From positions 14,287,676 through 14,351,675 of the forward strand of contig CM049311.1 of NCBI GenBank assembly GCA_026874595.1: a DNA stretch of 64,000 bases. Direction: 5' to 3'. A model generated the notes under the pieces. The model saw only the letters and a list, made by a program, of their open reading frames with translations. It was not told the origin of the DNA and ran no database searches. A program made the position numbers and the translations under genes. The stretch comes from Sipunculus nudus (Eukaryota; Annelida; Sipuncula; Golfingiida; Sipunculidae). Of this stretch, positions 42,501-57,500 are shown piece by piece (the first letter of the stretch is position 1; every line of letters begins with the position of its first letter).

Positions 42501-45500
42501 CCCTAGACAAAAGAACCACATTGATGGTCTGCAGTCTTTGTTATATTTTGTTTAATTAGTTTTTGCTGGGATTCTTTTTTCTGGTGGAGGTTACTCCCTC
42601 TATTTTTTATGCATGCTTCACTATGTACTATAAAAATCTGCAGTTCCATTCTGGTTTCAGACTACATGATAGGGGCTTATACCAGATTATCCTGGTGTCA
42701 ACACCAAGGAACCCCCAAAAGGCACATTCGTTTGTGAGTGAAACATGACTATTTGGCAGTCTCCTCATTAAGCCTGCAGAGCGCTCACCCTGGGTGAGGG
42801 CCAACTGTGAAAAATCTCACCGCCACAGCTGAGATTTGAACTCACCGAAACTTTTCGGTACTTTTGGTAACTTTTCGGTACTTTTCGGTGTTTAGAAAGA
42901 CCCGAGTCCTGTGCTGGGAATTTGCTATGATCACCATACATGTTTGAGCTAACATTACAAAAGCCTGTATTAAAATAATTACAGTAGATCCTCTGAATAT
43001 CCAACCAATAAAGAGGACAGAGAATGTGTTCACACAATATATATTCGAGATATGCCACCTTATCTGTAAACTGACAGTGGTGCAAGAGTAAACAAATGTT
43101 AATTTTTTATACTATTAGCTCTTGTACTCATATATCTCAGACTGAATCTGGGTGCATATTAATTTGTGTTTTTTGTCCAATATCACATACTTTCTGGTCT
43201 GATTTTTACACTGTTATTCAACAGATCTTGTGTCAGGCAATCCTTTGTCATGTCAATGTATTTTTGACATAATAGTGCAACAAAATGAGAGTTGGCATAG
43301 CATAAGCATCGGAAAGATATTTTACAATATTGGTCATCTGCTGTTGCATTTGTGGTCACAATATCACACAAAATGGTGAAAATTGAGCTGAAGTTGACAT
43401 TTTTTAACCCATTTTGACAGAAACAGTTCATGATGTAAAATCTTCATAATTTGAGTATGAGCTAATTTTATACTCTGAAGCAAATGTTACAGCATGGGTT
43501 GCATACAGCGTTTCTATGGAGTGAATATCAGCATTATGCACCTAAACTCTACAATCTTTCTTTGTTCATGAAAAGACCACTGTTATTCTGTAACCAGGAT
43601 GTATAAGGTAAGGGTGTGGGGCCAATAAAACAAATCTCTGCTACACTCAATAGGGCCTTATTCACAGTGGTTATAAACCAAATGTAATCAAGTTATAAAT
43701 GGACAGGCATTTGTCTGTCTACATGATCGACATCAGGTACAAAAATCACAATGCTGTAGTATGGTGTAATACTGCTGCATAACCTGAAACTACAAAACAA
43801 GAGTCCAACATGCATGAACAGGATGTAACTTGTGTACGTGATTAATGACAGGCACGTTCTCAGAAACACCTAAGGACAGAGAAGTAGTTTCACAAGATAG
43901 TTTTGTATTCATGTACTGCTGATAAACTGTATGGAACTATTTTTATTCCATAACTTAAGGATATGGTGTACTAGGAATGTGTTTATGTGGACATTTAAGT
44001 AGAACCTTCTCCAAGCCAAACTGGGAACAATAAGGATATATACAGTCTTAACTTTATAAATTTATAATGAATAAAATAGTACTGACATGGTTAGATGGCT
44101 ACCAAGGTCACATCACATATGGTAAGCTGAATGACCACAATTTTGGCTCTGACAAAGAGGTTATGTTTACCCTGCTGTTTGTAGGTTGGACTGTTTGTTA
44201 GCAGAATTACACAAATAAGCACTGAACTTATTTCAAAAAGACCTTGTTTAGGGGTGGAACATGGGTCAGCAAGGACATACTTAAATGTTAGTGATGACCT
44301 AGATGCACTCTCCTGTGCAACAATCTAGCTGTTTTTATATTTTAACACCAACAAACTAAATTACTTCATTAATTGATGCACTCACATTTAAATAAATGAA
44401 CAGGGTCCTATAACTCCAATTGTTTACCAGGGGGGGTCTGAAAATTATCATATTCCAATTAAATGTAATGACTAGCCAATTTAATTTCAAAACCACTTGG
44501 TTCAAAGTCCACAATTTTCATCTGGTTGCATAATCACAGAGATATAATTAATTAAAAAGAATGTTTTGTTGAACCTGTCTTTTATTTTTAATAAGTTAAG
44601 TACCAGGTAATATGACAATTAAAGCATAGGTCACCAATGATCTCCCCATTTATAGGCTCCATTTATTCATAATTTAAGGTTTTTAATAAATTTTTGTCAC
44701 AACTTCAAAACATTTTCATAAAATTGGTAAAGCCTTTATTCATCATCATAGTGCAATTCACCCTTATACATCAATATCCATCTCAAATTAGTGATTACAT
44801 CAATATAAAACTTAATCTTGCACCATGAGAAGAACACAGATGGGGCCACCACAGGCATCAGGTGGCGCCAAAGAGAATTAATTAAAACGTTTCTCGTGTG
44901 ACTCCAATTTTAATAAATTTTTGTCACAACTTCAAAACATTTTCATAAAATTGGTAAAGCCTTAATTAAAGAGTATAAAATTACATAACGTTACGAACGG
45001 AAAAAGACCCGAATGACCATCCTTAGCAAAACTTCCAACATGCATGAGGTGGGAATGAAACATGTCAAGGATAATTCAATAACTTATCAGAAAAAGATAC
45101 ATCTGCCTTTGAATGAACATAGTGGGCTTCAAACACTTAACGGGACTTCCATTGCACTATTTGCCTAACAGTATCGGGTTCATTGCCGGTTACCACAGAC
45201 ACTGTGGCACCAGTTGGTCTGAAAGACTTGGCGGTAAAGCCTTTATAATGACTAAATCTATTGCCTCACATAAAATTTTTGCAACTGTGTCACTGGTAAT
45301 GGCCTTGTATGGCCTGCGGAGGGTAAGAAAAAGTGGCCTTGAATCACGAGGCCTTATGTGATCAGTCCTTTGTATATAAACCCGTAAAGCACTGACAGGA
45401 TCAAGCATTTTGTCTGTTGTCGGAACTACATGAACCTCAAACCCTTCTCTTTGATAGTCGTTTTTAATACCATGCAAAACCAATGTCATTGAACCATCCT

Positions 45501-48500
45501 CCTGAAAACGCACATGATCAGTAGTAAGCACCAGGTTTGTAAACATGCAAGTGGAAGGATTGAAAACATTTGCGTGTGGAGCTACGTCTGATGGCCTCAA
45601 CATCATTACAAAAGCCAAGAGTGTAATGACTTTCAAGCGTAGACATTTTATGTTGAGCAATTCATTCATTGGCCATTCCCAAAACAGCTGGTTAAAAGGA
45701 TGGACAGGTAGGACTGGAGTTTTGACTCGGAGTAACCATGTTCCGGTTTTAATCAAACCTGATAGCAACAGTTGAATGTCTTTATCAGCAATCGGATTAA
45801 TTTCACCAAGCGCTTGATATAGCCATGATAGAGCTGTATATGCACTGCGCAGCATGGACCTAGGTCGGGAGAATTGTTAGCAATTATACACAAAAATTCA
45901 GCAATATATTTGCTGTCACTTGGCGGAAACATAATATCTTCGGATTGACAAAACTCAATAAGCTTTTTCAGGTGTCCTTCATATGAAGCTAAAGTACCTT
46001 TCGCCCAATATGAAAGAGTCCGACGTTGGGCTTGTATAGACCACCCTTTTTTGGCTAACCTCTGTCGCCACAAATCTGCCAAGCTAAACTCTGCCAGGCA
46101 TTGTTTTTCATGGGTTCTGGGCGGCTGCCCCATTTGACAACTGTCCTTTGCGAACGAGGAAGTGAAATCGGCTCTGCCACTGCCAATTTTTGCAGTGTCT
46201 GATACCACAGCTGGGCTGGCCAGTGTGGAGCCAGTATTGTTGCCACGGCCTGTTGCTCGCGAATGACCTTCAGTACCTTGGGTAGCAGAAAAAACGGAGC
46301 GTTCACGAAGTTGTTGTGTTTTCGCCAATCTTGCTGAGCCAAGGCATCAATTCCAGCTGTGAAAGGGTTGAGCCACAGAGAGTTGTAGTGGGGAAGTTGA
46401 GCGGATGTCATAGACGCAAATCAGTCTATAGTGTGTGGCCCCCATAACCGGTCGAGCCATTTGAAGAGCTCCGGATGGAACTTCCATTCATACGGGGACT
46501 CTCGCCTGCTGAGTCGGTCGGCTCTCCGATTGAGGACCCTGGCGATATGTTTGGCTTGAAGGTGTATGTCGAAATCTTGGCAAGTGACCCATATTGTAGA
46601 GGCAAGGGCGCTCAGCTCCACACTGGGGCCTCCCATATTGTTTATATAAGCCACGCTGGACACATTGTCTGTCAACACCTGCACTACTTGTACCCACAGC
46701 TGTGGACCAAAGGATTTTATAGCCATCAGAATGGCGAGAAGTTCCCGATAGTTTGATGGCTTTTGGGTGATTATGGCATTCCATAGTCCTGATGCCTCTT
46801 GTGAATCAAGCACGGCACCGACACCATATGATGAGGCATCTGTTATAATCTGGGCAGATATGCTAGGTAGTTTAATTGTTGCACCGTTCCAAGTGTCCAA
46901 AGCAGAATCCCACCATTGAAGATCATCAAGCACATTCTTATCAAATATTAAGACATCATCCCATGTTTTTCGCGACTTAATAAGCCTGTAGGTATTCCAT
47001 AACAACAGCTTTGCTGGAACTACCGCTTTAGTCATTGAAACACACTGACCGGTTATCTTAGCTACTTGTCTCGCAGTGCAGTGTTCAGACACTAAGGCCC
47101 GTTTTACTGCCTTCTTAAGCTTTCTTAGCCGTTCCTTTGTAACTTTAATCCAAGGACACCCATGATCACTGTCTGTAACCACAATAAATCCTAAATATTG
47201 CTTTCTACACCCTGGTATCAAATCTGACTTATCGTGATTAACCGACCACCCAAGCTCATCTAAAGTATGCAACAACTGGTCTCTATGGTCAGTAATGCAA
47301 GAATGGCTAGCAAGCAATATCCAATCATCCACGTACAGCACAAGTCTTAACCCTTGCTCACGCAAGTACTGAACAACAGGCCTGAGTATCTTATTAAAGT
47401 AGTACGGGCTGCATTTCAGTCCAAATGGACACACTCTAAATACATAGCAAGTCCCCTCAAACTGAAAACCCAGGTACTTTTGATAGGACTGCCTTACTGG
47501 TACATGGTAAATCCGTCTTTTAAATCAATTGTAACCATATAATCTTTGTACCTTATTTGTTCGGCTACAGTGTCAATACCTTCCTGTGAAAATTTTGGAA
47601 TTTCAACAAAATTATTAATGTATGACAAGTTATGTATTAATCTTAGTTTCCCGCCCTGTTTCGGCACAACTTTCAACGGAAACACACAGTATGGTTTATT
47701 GGACTCTGTCCACCTTCTTATGAAATTTGGAGTGAGCAGGTCTTTGATTTCGTTTCTAATGAAATCTCTCTGAGAAACACTAAATGATGGATTAGGAAGC
47801 TGAAAACTATTTGGTGTCAATTTAAACTGTATAGGTACACCATTTTCAACCCAATCAAGTACCAAGGCAGACAAAAGATAAATGACCATTATATCTCAGT
47901 TGATGTAACAATGAAACAGTAAGGCCCATTCAATTATAACTGAATGTTTAAGTGCTCAAGGTTAACAACCTATTAAAGAGACAAGTTTTTGCTAATGGAG
48001 AGTATGCACTATGCAGTATGAGCGATTAGCTAATGATGGGGCATGACACAGATGACATACAGGTTTCAGGGTATTATAACAGCCTGGGGTACACCACTCA
48101 TTCACTACTGGCATATGCAGGTACCAATTATCATGACAAACATGTCATTGTGAGCAAAGTCTGAGAGACCACAACAGTTGTATGATTACCCTTCAAAAAC
48201 GCTTCACAAACCATATTATACATGAATTACTGCATTTCCAGCTTAACCAAGACAAATGGCAACATTGCATTTTCAGTGTCTTGACTGAAGGGGTGGTGCA
48301 TGTGTTGGTGGTGAACTAGCACTTAACTTCAGAGAAGATGTTCTAGATCAGAAACCTTGCTTACTGTCCATGAGTTTACTATAAATATTTTCATATAGAC
48401 TTTATTATAATTTATAGTTATAATGTGTTTCATTATCACACTTAAGTTACAAGTGACCCATGGGTCATGATGCTCAGCTGACAAGCAAAACCTTTGACAT

Positions 48501-51500
48501 TATGTGTTATCATTCACAATTTTTTAGAACTTGCTAAGCTTATATTGAAACATAATTCATATTTCTCAGTCTCAAAATAAACATTAAACTTGCAGTTTTA
48601 ATATCTTAGGTAACACTGCTGGTTGTACATAATGGTTAAGCTACCAAATTATAAGATCAACATGCACAGCAAATTACAATACAAAGCAAACTGTGCATAA
48701 ATTACTGAGAGATGAGTAAGAATTAATATAAACCTTCAATTTATTTTTAACCACCCCTTGGACCATTATCATTTGCAGGATTACAGAAATAATGCCCAGG
48801 TAAATGACTTAATATCAATTTGATGCTAATATGTGAATTATATGAATGTTTTTTAACCCTGTGATACATTTGCAATTTTTCAGCCTAACATGGCTTCAAT
48901 ATTTCACTTTTATTAACAAGGGAAATATATGAGTAATTTATTTGTTCAGAACAGCATCAACTAAAGAACCACAGGTATATACTTACACCCTCTACAAGGC
49001 TCTTCTCATAAATTGGTGCACACTGAAGAGGTCCTGGGATCGTTATATCCTTCCTGTAAAACAGCAAAAACATGCAAAGGTCCCATTCAAACTTTCCTCA
49101 TTGTAAAATCTGCCATTTACAAAGGTACTTGACAAAGTTCCTGCTCTAATTTAACATTTGTTTCTTGGTACTGCCATTAAAAGAAACATATAGATCTTTG
49201 GGATCAGCTTGTATCTGAACATCTGAATAAAAGTATACTATAATTAACTAATATGTGACATGACTTAAAGAAACATTTGTTATCATGTGTAATACCATCT
49301 ATTCAGACTTTATGGTCATTTAATCATTTTTAATTTGTAAATACAAATTACAAACATGTAAATGGGCACATACTAATTCTTATTTTTGATTGATTAATGG
49401 TGTTTTTTTAAATGTATTATTTACACTGTACTTTTCTATTCAGAAGATAAATTTAGCATAATAAAATTCTGCATTCATAGGCAGGTTAAATCATATTTGA
49501 AAAAACAACAATGACATTTTTCAGACTATGTATGTTGGATCCCATCCTTGGAAATTTTTGTTTTGGACAGATACACTTTGATTAGCTAATTCCAAAGCTA
49601 ACATTTAATTTGATATATAAATATAGAAAAAAACAAGGGACCCATGAGTCACCGGGCTCAGCTGTTATATATGATAAAAAAATATGAGTTTTAAATGAGG
49701 CACATGCTGGTTTTGTGTGGAAATAAATATAAGCTGTATAATGAGTTGTTGGTGTTCAGCTTATATATGATTTTGATAGTTTCATTGGAGACAGGGAAGA
49801 GATTGATTTCATTTATTTTATTAACAAATGGAGTGCTATTGTCATACAGATTTTGACTTGGCCATATAACTGATAAGCAGCACATATAAGATGAGATTTT
49901 AACTATTTATTAAAATTTAATAACAAATATTGTGTCAAATATAATTTTTATTAAAAATAATAAGAGAATATGATTTTTTAAAATAAAATATAACTGAAAT
50001 GATTATTAAAATAATATTATAGAATATATTCATAAATGCATTCATGAATACATTTTGAAAGTATTTGCACTGGTATTCATATACTTTCATTTTTACCTGA
50101 ATTCACATTCTTTATGCAAGAAATTTTATAATGGAGTACATATTCATATTCATATTTAAATACAATTGCAAAGTATTCGTACCATGTCTGGTATTTATAG
50201 AGTTTTCACCAAACAATGATGTTGAGAATCAAGAATATACAAAATTCAAACATTTAAATAATGATCATAAGTACCTGGTTTCATGGCTTTTATTTATATT
50301 TAAAAAAAAATACATGTAATATATTCATTTTCAACTTATTTCACATCAATGTAAACACTAGACACAGTAGGAATCTAGATTAATATTATCAACTGCATCT
50401 TTGTCTATCATTAATTTTCTTCATATGATCCCTAATGATTAGTAATGAATAATATGATTTACTTTTTTATCATTAAAATTGAACTGAAAAATACTGCATG
50501 GTGTTACTTGGAATATGTGCCATTCTATCCATTGATACAAAATTCTTATATCATCAGTAACTGCAAGTTAATTTCCTGTTATTATAAACTAACAAATTCC
50601 TTTTCTATTTTTCTTTAATTTGTTATTAAAAACCAATAAAAATTCATCAATTTATTGTTATGTTGTTGGTTAAAACTACTAGAAGAGTTGGGTTGGACAC
50701 CAGGATCAACTGTGGCTGGCCATAAGCTGCCTGGCTGCCCCAGTGAATGCCTCGCCTCAAGCATGCATAATTTGCTGAAAGTTCAACAAGGTCAACATAC
50801 AGGTGACTCATGAGAGGCTGGAGAGAGCCAAGGTCTGACATGGTCTTATAAAAACATTAATAAAAGCTACAATTTTTGGCCAATTTCTTTCAGCTTTCTA
50901 AACTAAAAAGCTGAAATCCTTATGTGTGCATGATATGAAAATTAGTGCTCACAGGAAACAAACGTGCCATGGTCAAAGTTTGGCAAAATTTAAGGTACTA
51001 ATTTTATATTTATACTTATAACTTATAAAATTTGAAAAATTCAGAACTAATTTTGGGTATTCAATTGAATCTTGATTAAATAATGTTACATCCCTGACAA
51101 AAAATCTCTAGCTTCAGCAATCCCCTTGTTAAGGGAGTAAACATATTTCTTGATTCTTTACAAAGTGCATTATGTTTGGGCCCATAACTTAAAACAATTA
51201 CGCAATACTGACATCATTTCTTGCATGTGCATAGAGAATGTATAGAAAAATATATATATCATATATGATTAAAGTCAGATCAGTGGTTTTAATATTAGGC
51301 AGTCTTGAAGTGTAACAATGGGTTTTTAATGGAAAAATGAAGTTTTTTATTAATATCTCGAAGGTATTAAGTCCTAGTGACCAAATTCTTGGTATGGTAG
51401 GGGATTTTGGAGACATCTAATTGTATGCCAAATTTTAGGAACTGAGAGTTGAAGCTGGGGAGCTGAGCTCTTGCAAACTGCATAACACTAGTTTGATGTA

Positions 51501-54500
51501 AACAATATGTTACATGGTGCTTCAAAGCTTGAATAAAATCTACAGTTTTTGATCAACTGGTTTCAAAGTTTTTTGTGTTAACAGACAAAATGCTCACATA
51601 AACATGCTGTGAAAATTAAATCCACAGTACTTACAGGAAAAAAACGTGCCATGGTCAAAATTGGGCGAAATTTAAGGTACCACTTTTTTATTTTTGTTAA
51701 TATTTTAAAAAATTTAAAAGATTTTTATCTAATTTTGGGTATAAAATTTAATTTTGATTAATTAAAGTTGTATTACTGGAAAAAAAGTCCATAGCTTTAA
51801 CAGGTTTTGTGTTAAGTGATCAAATATCTTTCCTGATTTTTTACAAAATGCATTATGTTTGGGCCCATAACTTTTTTAAATTATATAATACAGACATAAT
51901 TTCTGGCATGTACATAAGAACTATATAGAGGAATATTTATGGTAAATATGAGGAAAACAGATGAGTGGTTTTGATATTAGGCAGTCCTGAAGTGTGAAAA
52001 TAGGTTGTTAATAAACAAGGCCTACAGGCCTAATGCGAACCTGTGCATATGGATATACACCAGGTATAACACTTCAATGCTGAACCACTACTTTTCATAT
52101 ATATGAACAATATAAGTACTAAACATCTGAACAAGAAACAATACACAAACATCACTGCTGAAATTCTCGCATGGGTGCACACGACACAAAAATTATTGTA
52201 GGTGGCACCACCAGTCTTGTATACAACAAAGCTATCTGACATGTATAAATATGCCCAATTTCAGGCTGATATATCAAATTCCTCCGTAGAATTAAGCAGG
52301 CACATACACTTTGCAAAAGTCATTGCAGATGGCGACATCTGTCTTGTGAAGTGAAAGCCATTATAGACACATAGACAGGTCAGGATAACAGGCCAATACA
52401 TCAAACTTACCTTGAGTCTGATGCATGGGGCTGACCAGGCTTAGGTGAGAAAGGCTGTTGCCCCGAGTGTACTGTGACAAATTACTGGCTCAGGCTGCTG
52501 CACTGAGTGAACTCTTGACCTGCACCTGGGTAGACTGAGTGAACTTCTGACCTGTACCTGGCTGCACGGAGTGAATTCTTGACATGTTGCATAATCTGAC
52601 ACAGTTGGCAATCTGCCAAAGCTATAAATAAATCCAGACTGACCTTTTGCCTGTTGCCAAATCTGAAATAGTAGCCACACAATTGCATAAGCTCACAGAT
52701 TGGCTCCATATGCAGCCCTGAAGGGCATGACACCCATGTGGTGCTCACATGACACCCATGAGGTGATCACATGCCTTGTGCTTGGCTGCACTGATTGAAC
52801 TGTTGACCTATATTTGGCTGCACTGAATGAACTCTTGATCTGTTGCAAAATCTGAAACAGTTGGCAGTTTCTCAACCTATCCAAGAAGCATACACAATCT
52901 TGGCCTGTTATGTAACTCTGCTAAAATTTATCAAACACAAACCATTTGAACAAACTTGAGAGGGCTCGTCTCTGGGATCATTTCTGTAAATTTCTGACCG
53001 TTTAGAAGAATAAGACTTTTAAAGTTTTTTTCAGCTTTTTCCCTGTAAAATCTAAGTAAATACAGATAGCAAAAATAAGCTGAATCCATAAACATTTATT
53101 TTGTGACAGATAATTGCATAAAATTTGGGGATGCTAGCTCCTGCTATTCCTGAGAAATTATGAGTTAGTGTGCACATGATATCTAATATCATAAATCTAC
53201 ATTTTAAAAAGCTTTTAAAAAACATTCTTGTCAATATTTTCCATAGATAACCTGAAATCTAAATGTCTAGAGGCATGATGTAATGGATGCTGATAAACTG
53301 GTGCTAGGCTAGTTGTATCTGCTTCACACAGCTAAAATGTATGGTAAAATGACTCAATTCAATCTTTATAAATCAGCCAAAATTCATTCTTTGGAACCAT
53401 AGAAGACAATTATTATAAGAATTATTCAGGGAATTATTCTTGCAAAATATTAAACAAACTGGCCTCAGTATCATCAGTCAAAAAACGTTTTGTAGGTTTA
53501 TAACCCGTATGGGAAAATACAGCAAAATGGCAAAGTTCAGCTTCCCATAATTCAGCCAGAAATCATTGAACCAAAACCATTTGAACAAACTTGAATTATC
53601 AACATCTAAGGATAATTAATGTGTGAGATTTAAGAATTTGGCCCATTGGTTTTTGAGAAGAAGATTTTTGTAGCCACTTAGCTAAAATGGGCTGTTATGG
53701 TATATGACTAAATTCAGCTTCCCATAATTCAGCCAAAAGTCACTGAACTGAGACTATTTGAACAAACTTGAATTATCAACATCTAAGAATAATTAATGTG
53801 TGAGATTTAAAAATTTGGCCCAGTGGTTTATGAGAAGAAGATTTTTGTAGCCACTTAGCTAAAATGGGCTGTTACGGCATATGACTAAATTCAGCTTCCC
53901 ATAACTTAGCCAAAAGTCACTAAACTGAGACCATTTGAACAAACTTGAATTATCAACTTCTAAGGATAATTAATGTGTGAGATTTAAGAATTTGGCCCAG
54001 TGGTTTTTAAGAAGAAGATTTTTTTAGCCACTTAGCTAAAATGGGCTGCTATGTCATATGACTAAATTCAGCTTCCCATAACTTAGCCAAAAGTCACTGA
54101 ACTGAGACCATTTGAACAAACTTCAGAAAGCACTACCCTAGGATCATTTCTGTGCGACATTATACAATTTGGCCATATCGTTTCAGAGAAGAAGTTATTT
54201 GTAGACTTCAGTTTGATATGGGCACTGATGACCCCTGTACAAAAAAGGCCGATGCAGGTGGCGCCACCAATACCTCAATTTCAGATACTGTAGATTCAGA
54301 AATAATAGTTGGGATTTTATTTTCGTGGTTTTCGTGGATCAAGATAATCCACGAATTCATGATTCCAACGATAAAAATTCACAAGGCCAGAGGATATACG
54401 ACTTTATATATATAATTGTTACCGCTGGCTGAATTTTTAATAAAGATACAAAAATTGTTTATTACTAATTTATGATTATTTTGATACATCTATTAAATGC

Positions 54501-57500
54501 ACTGAATTGCTTTTCGTAAATTACTATAAAAATACGGGATTTATAAATATTCTTTTGTCAATTAAATTATTTCCCCTAATATTGTACAAACACGGCCCCC
54601 CTGATATCTTTATAATAAAACAATATCAAAGTATAATTTAAACTGAAAACGTATCTCCACATTTCCTCTTATCAACATTTCGGGTGAAAATTTAAGAAGA
54701 ATGCCACATTTCTGTCGCGCAAAGTGGTAGTTCTGACACGCCAAGAACGGTACACAAGTTCCAATGTTCGTAACCACAGCTACCGAGGCACGGCTTTTAC
54801 GGAACCGGCCTTTTCATCCTTCTTTCAATAGAGATTAAACGAGACTTACGCTACCTATTGGCCTAAAAGACAAGGGCCGTGTAAACTCATTTGCATTACC
54901 GCGATTACCGCGGGACCCAAAGAGAACTTATTTCGAATATTGCGACAACATTTGCGTGCATAACAGTGAGTCATTAATAATACATGCAGGCGGTACTTCT
55001 TCCGAATATTGCCGATAGTTGTATATATATGTTAGCATAAGTAAACGCCACAGAATACTATTATGCAAATTATTTCTTTATAATCTCCAATATAGCTGAC
55101 ATGATGAATGACAAACGAACCGTGTCTCTTCTCACCGCCTAGTCCGCCATGTACGGACTCCATTTATCTTGTATTGTTTACTATATATATGTCAGCGCTG
55201 CAAGACTGCAGCAACTCACCGCCCCGTCAGGGAATTACAGGCGCCACATAAAAATAAAAACCTTCATGTGGACGGTCCCGTTTCATTTTCCCTCCGGTCA
55301 AGTGATGGTTTATGTTTTCTGTGAACGTGGTGTTATCGGGTGTTATAACTGATAGCCGATGTATCGGGTGTTACAACTAACAGCCGACGTATCGCACGGC
55401 ACGTGTCGGTCACGGCTGATTAATTCCCTGTTAGGCTCGGGTCGGGCGGAGTGTGTTGGTTCAACACTGACCCGACTGACCGCGGTACAGGCGCACCGTG
55501 TGATAAGCATCAAAGCCGAAACACCTGTGTACATCGGGCTCGTCTTCCTTGCGCACATGGAGGTATTAATAAACATAATTTCCTAAAGTTTTCTCTGTCT
55601 TTCCACGAATTCAAATACCCCACGATATGCGTTTTGTACAAAAACCACGAAATTTTAAGCCCACGATATTATCTGAATCTACAGTATGACTCATGTGACC
55701 AACATTGGCATAAAATTTGGTGATGATAGGTCAAGCCATTTCTGAGATTGTAATTTTAGTATGCTTTTTTGGACAGATGACTAAGTTCAACTTCCTGTAC
55801 CTCGGCCAAAAATCATCGAACTTAAACCATTCGAACAAACTTGAGAGAGATTGTTCCAGAAATCATTTCTGTAAAATATTGGACAATTTGGCTGAACAGA
55901 TTCGGAGAAGAAGATTTTTTAAGCTTTTTTAGCTTTTTCCCTATAAAATCAAAGAAAATGCAGTTAGCCAAAAAATAAGCAAAATCCGATAGAGTTTTTT
56001 AGATGACTAATTTTATGCATAAAATTTGATGATGCTAATTCTTGCCGTTTTCAAGATAGTATAGGTTAACGTACAGACGACGGACCACAGACGACGCCAC
56101 ATCATCGCATAAGCTCACAGGTTCGCTAAAAATTGAGGTTTTTCCTTAATTTCTCGAAGGAACGAAGTCGCAAAGACCCAGTTTTCGGCTTGGTAGGAGA
56201 TCTTGGGGACATCGAACATTATGCCGAATTTTTTATTCCTAGGTCTTACGGTTTTAAAACGTGCCACATCTACGGACGGACGGACAATGGACCACGACTA
56301 TAGCTCAGATGACTTATAGTCAGCTGAGCTAAAAATTGCATTATATTTGGGCCCTTAACTTCAAAATAATACCCAATACTGACCTAATTTTTGGTATGTA
56401 CACAGAAAATATATGGAAGAATATGAATACTAAATATGATCAAAAACATATCAGTGGTTTTGATATTAGGCAGCCTTGAAGTGTAACAATGGCTTTTTTT
56501 TATTGAAAACAAAGGTTTTTCCTTAATATCTCGAAGGAACAAAGTCCTAAGGACCCAATTTTCTGTATGGTAGGAGATTTTGGGGACATCTAATGGTATG
56601 CAGAATTTGGATTCGTAGGTCCAACGGTTTTAAAACGTGCCCTGTTAAGGGACGGACCGCCAGACAGCCGGACGGACGACGGACAAAGGACCACGACAAC
56701 AGCTCAGATGACTTATAGTCAGCTGAGCTAAAATCTTATATTACAGAACAACCTGGCATCAAATGATGACCTTGACTAATTGTTGACAAATATAATACTA
56801 TGACAAAGTGACCTTACAAAATGGACAAATTCTCAATTCACTGTCTTGTTATGTATTATACTGATATTCTTTTTCTATTGTCTGTTTTTAATGTTTGACT
56901 CTTGCTTTGCTTTTTTTACAATTTTGGATGAACTGAATAATAAAATATATTATAATATCACAAATTATTTAAGACAGCTATTCACCTAACTTTTCTGGAG
57001 ACTTTATGATTATTAGCTTACTCTGCTTACATATTAATGAACCATTAACAAATCCTGTTAAGGAAAGCTCACACTACACCACTATGATGGATGCATGAGC
57101 TTGTTTAGCTACATGCTGTAGGTAAACATGGGACATGTTTTTCTGGTCCATTTCATAAATGTTTCAAGAATATATTACTATTTAATATGTTTCACATATC
57201 AGAATAGGCCCTTTTTAATAAAACAGGAGTTGATGTATTTCCTTACCTTAAGAAGTCTGGAACGCTGTTAACCATGTATTTCTCTGTCCCATTATAACTC
57301 CGGACAAAGTCTTTAAAGTTCATCATTTCAGTCTTCTGATTGCGATTTTCTTTCTTTTTAGTTTCCACAAGAACTTCATTATCAGCAGGAACATCCAACG
57401 ATAAGAAATATTCATCATTCCAATTGTCAAAACCAGGTGAAAATTTGGCAGCACCAGCCATTTTTAAAGGAACACTACCAATTACATATTTTTTAAAGAA

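Noticed and set aside
46475-46784. Frames overlapping the retroelement RT/RNase H region in other phases
   Set aside because: Shadows of the DIRS-type coding strand; no independent homology.
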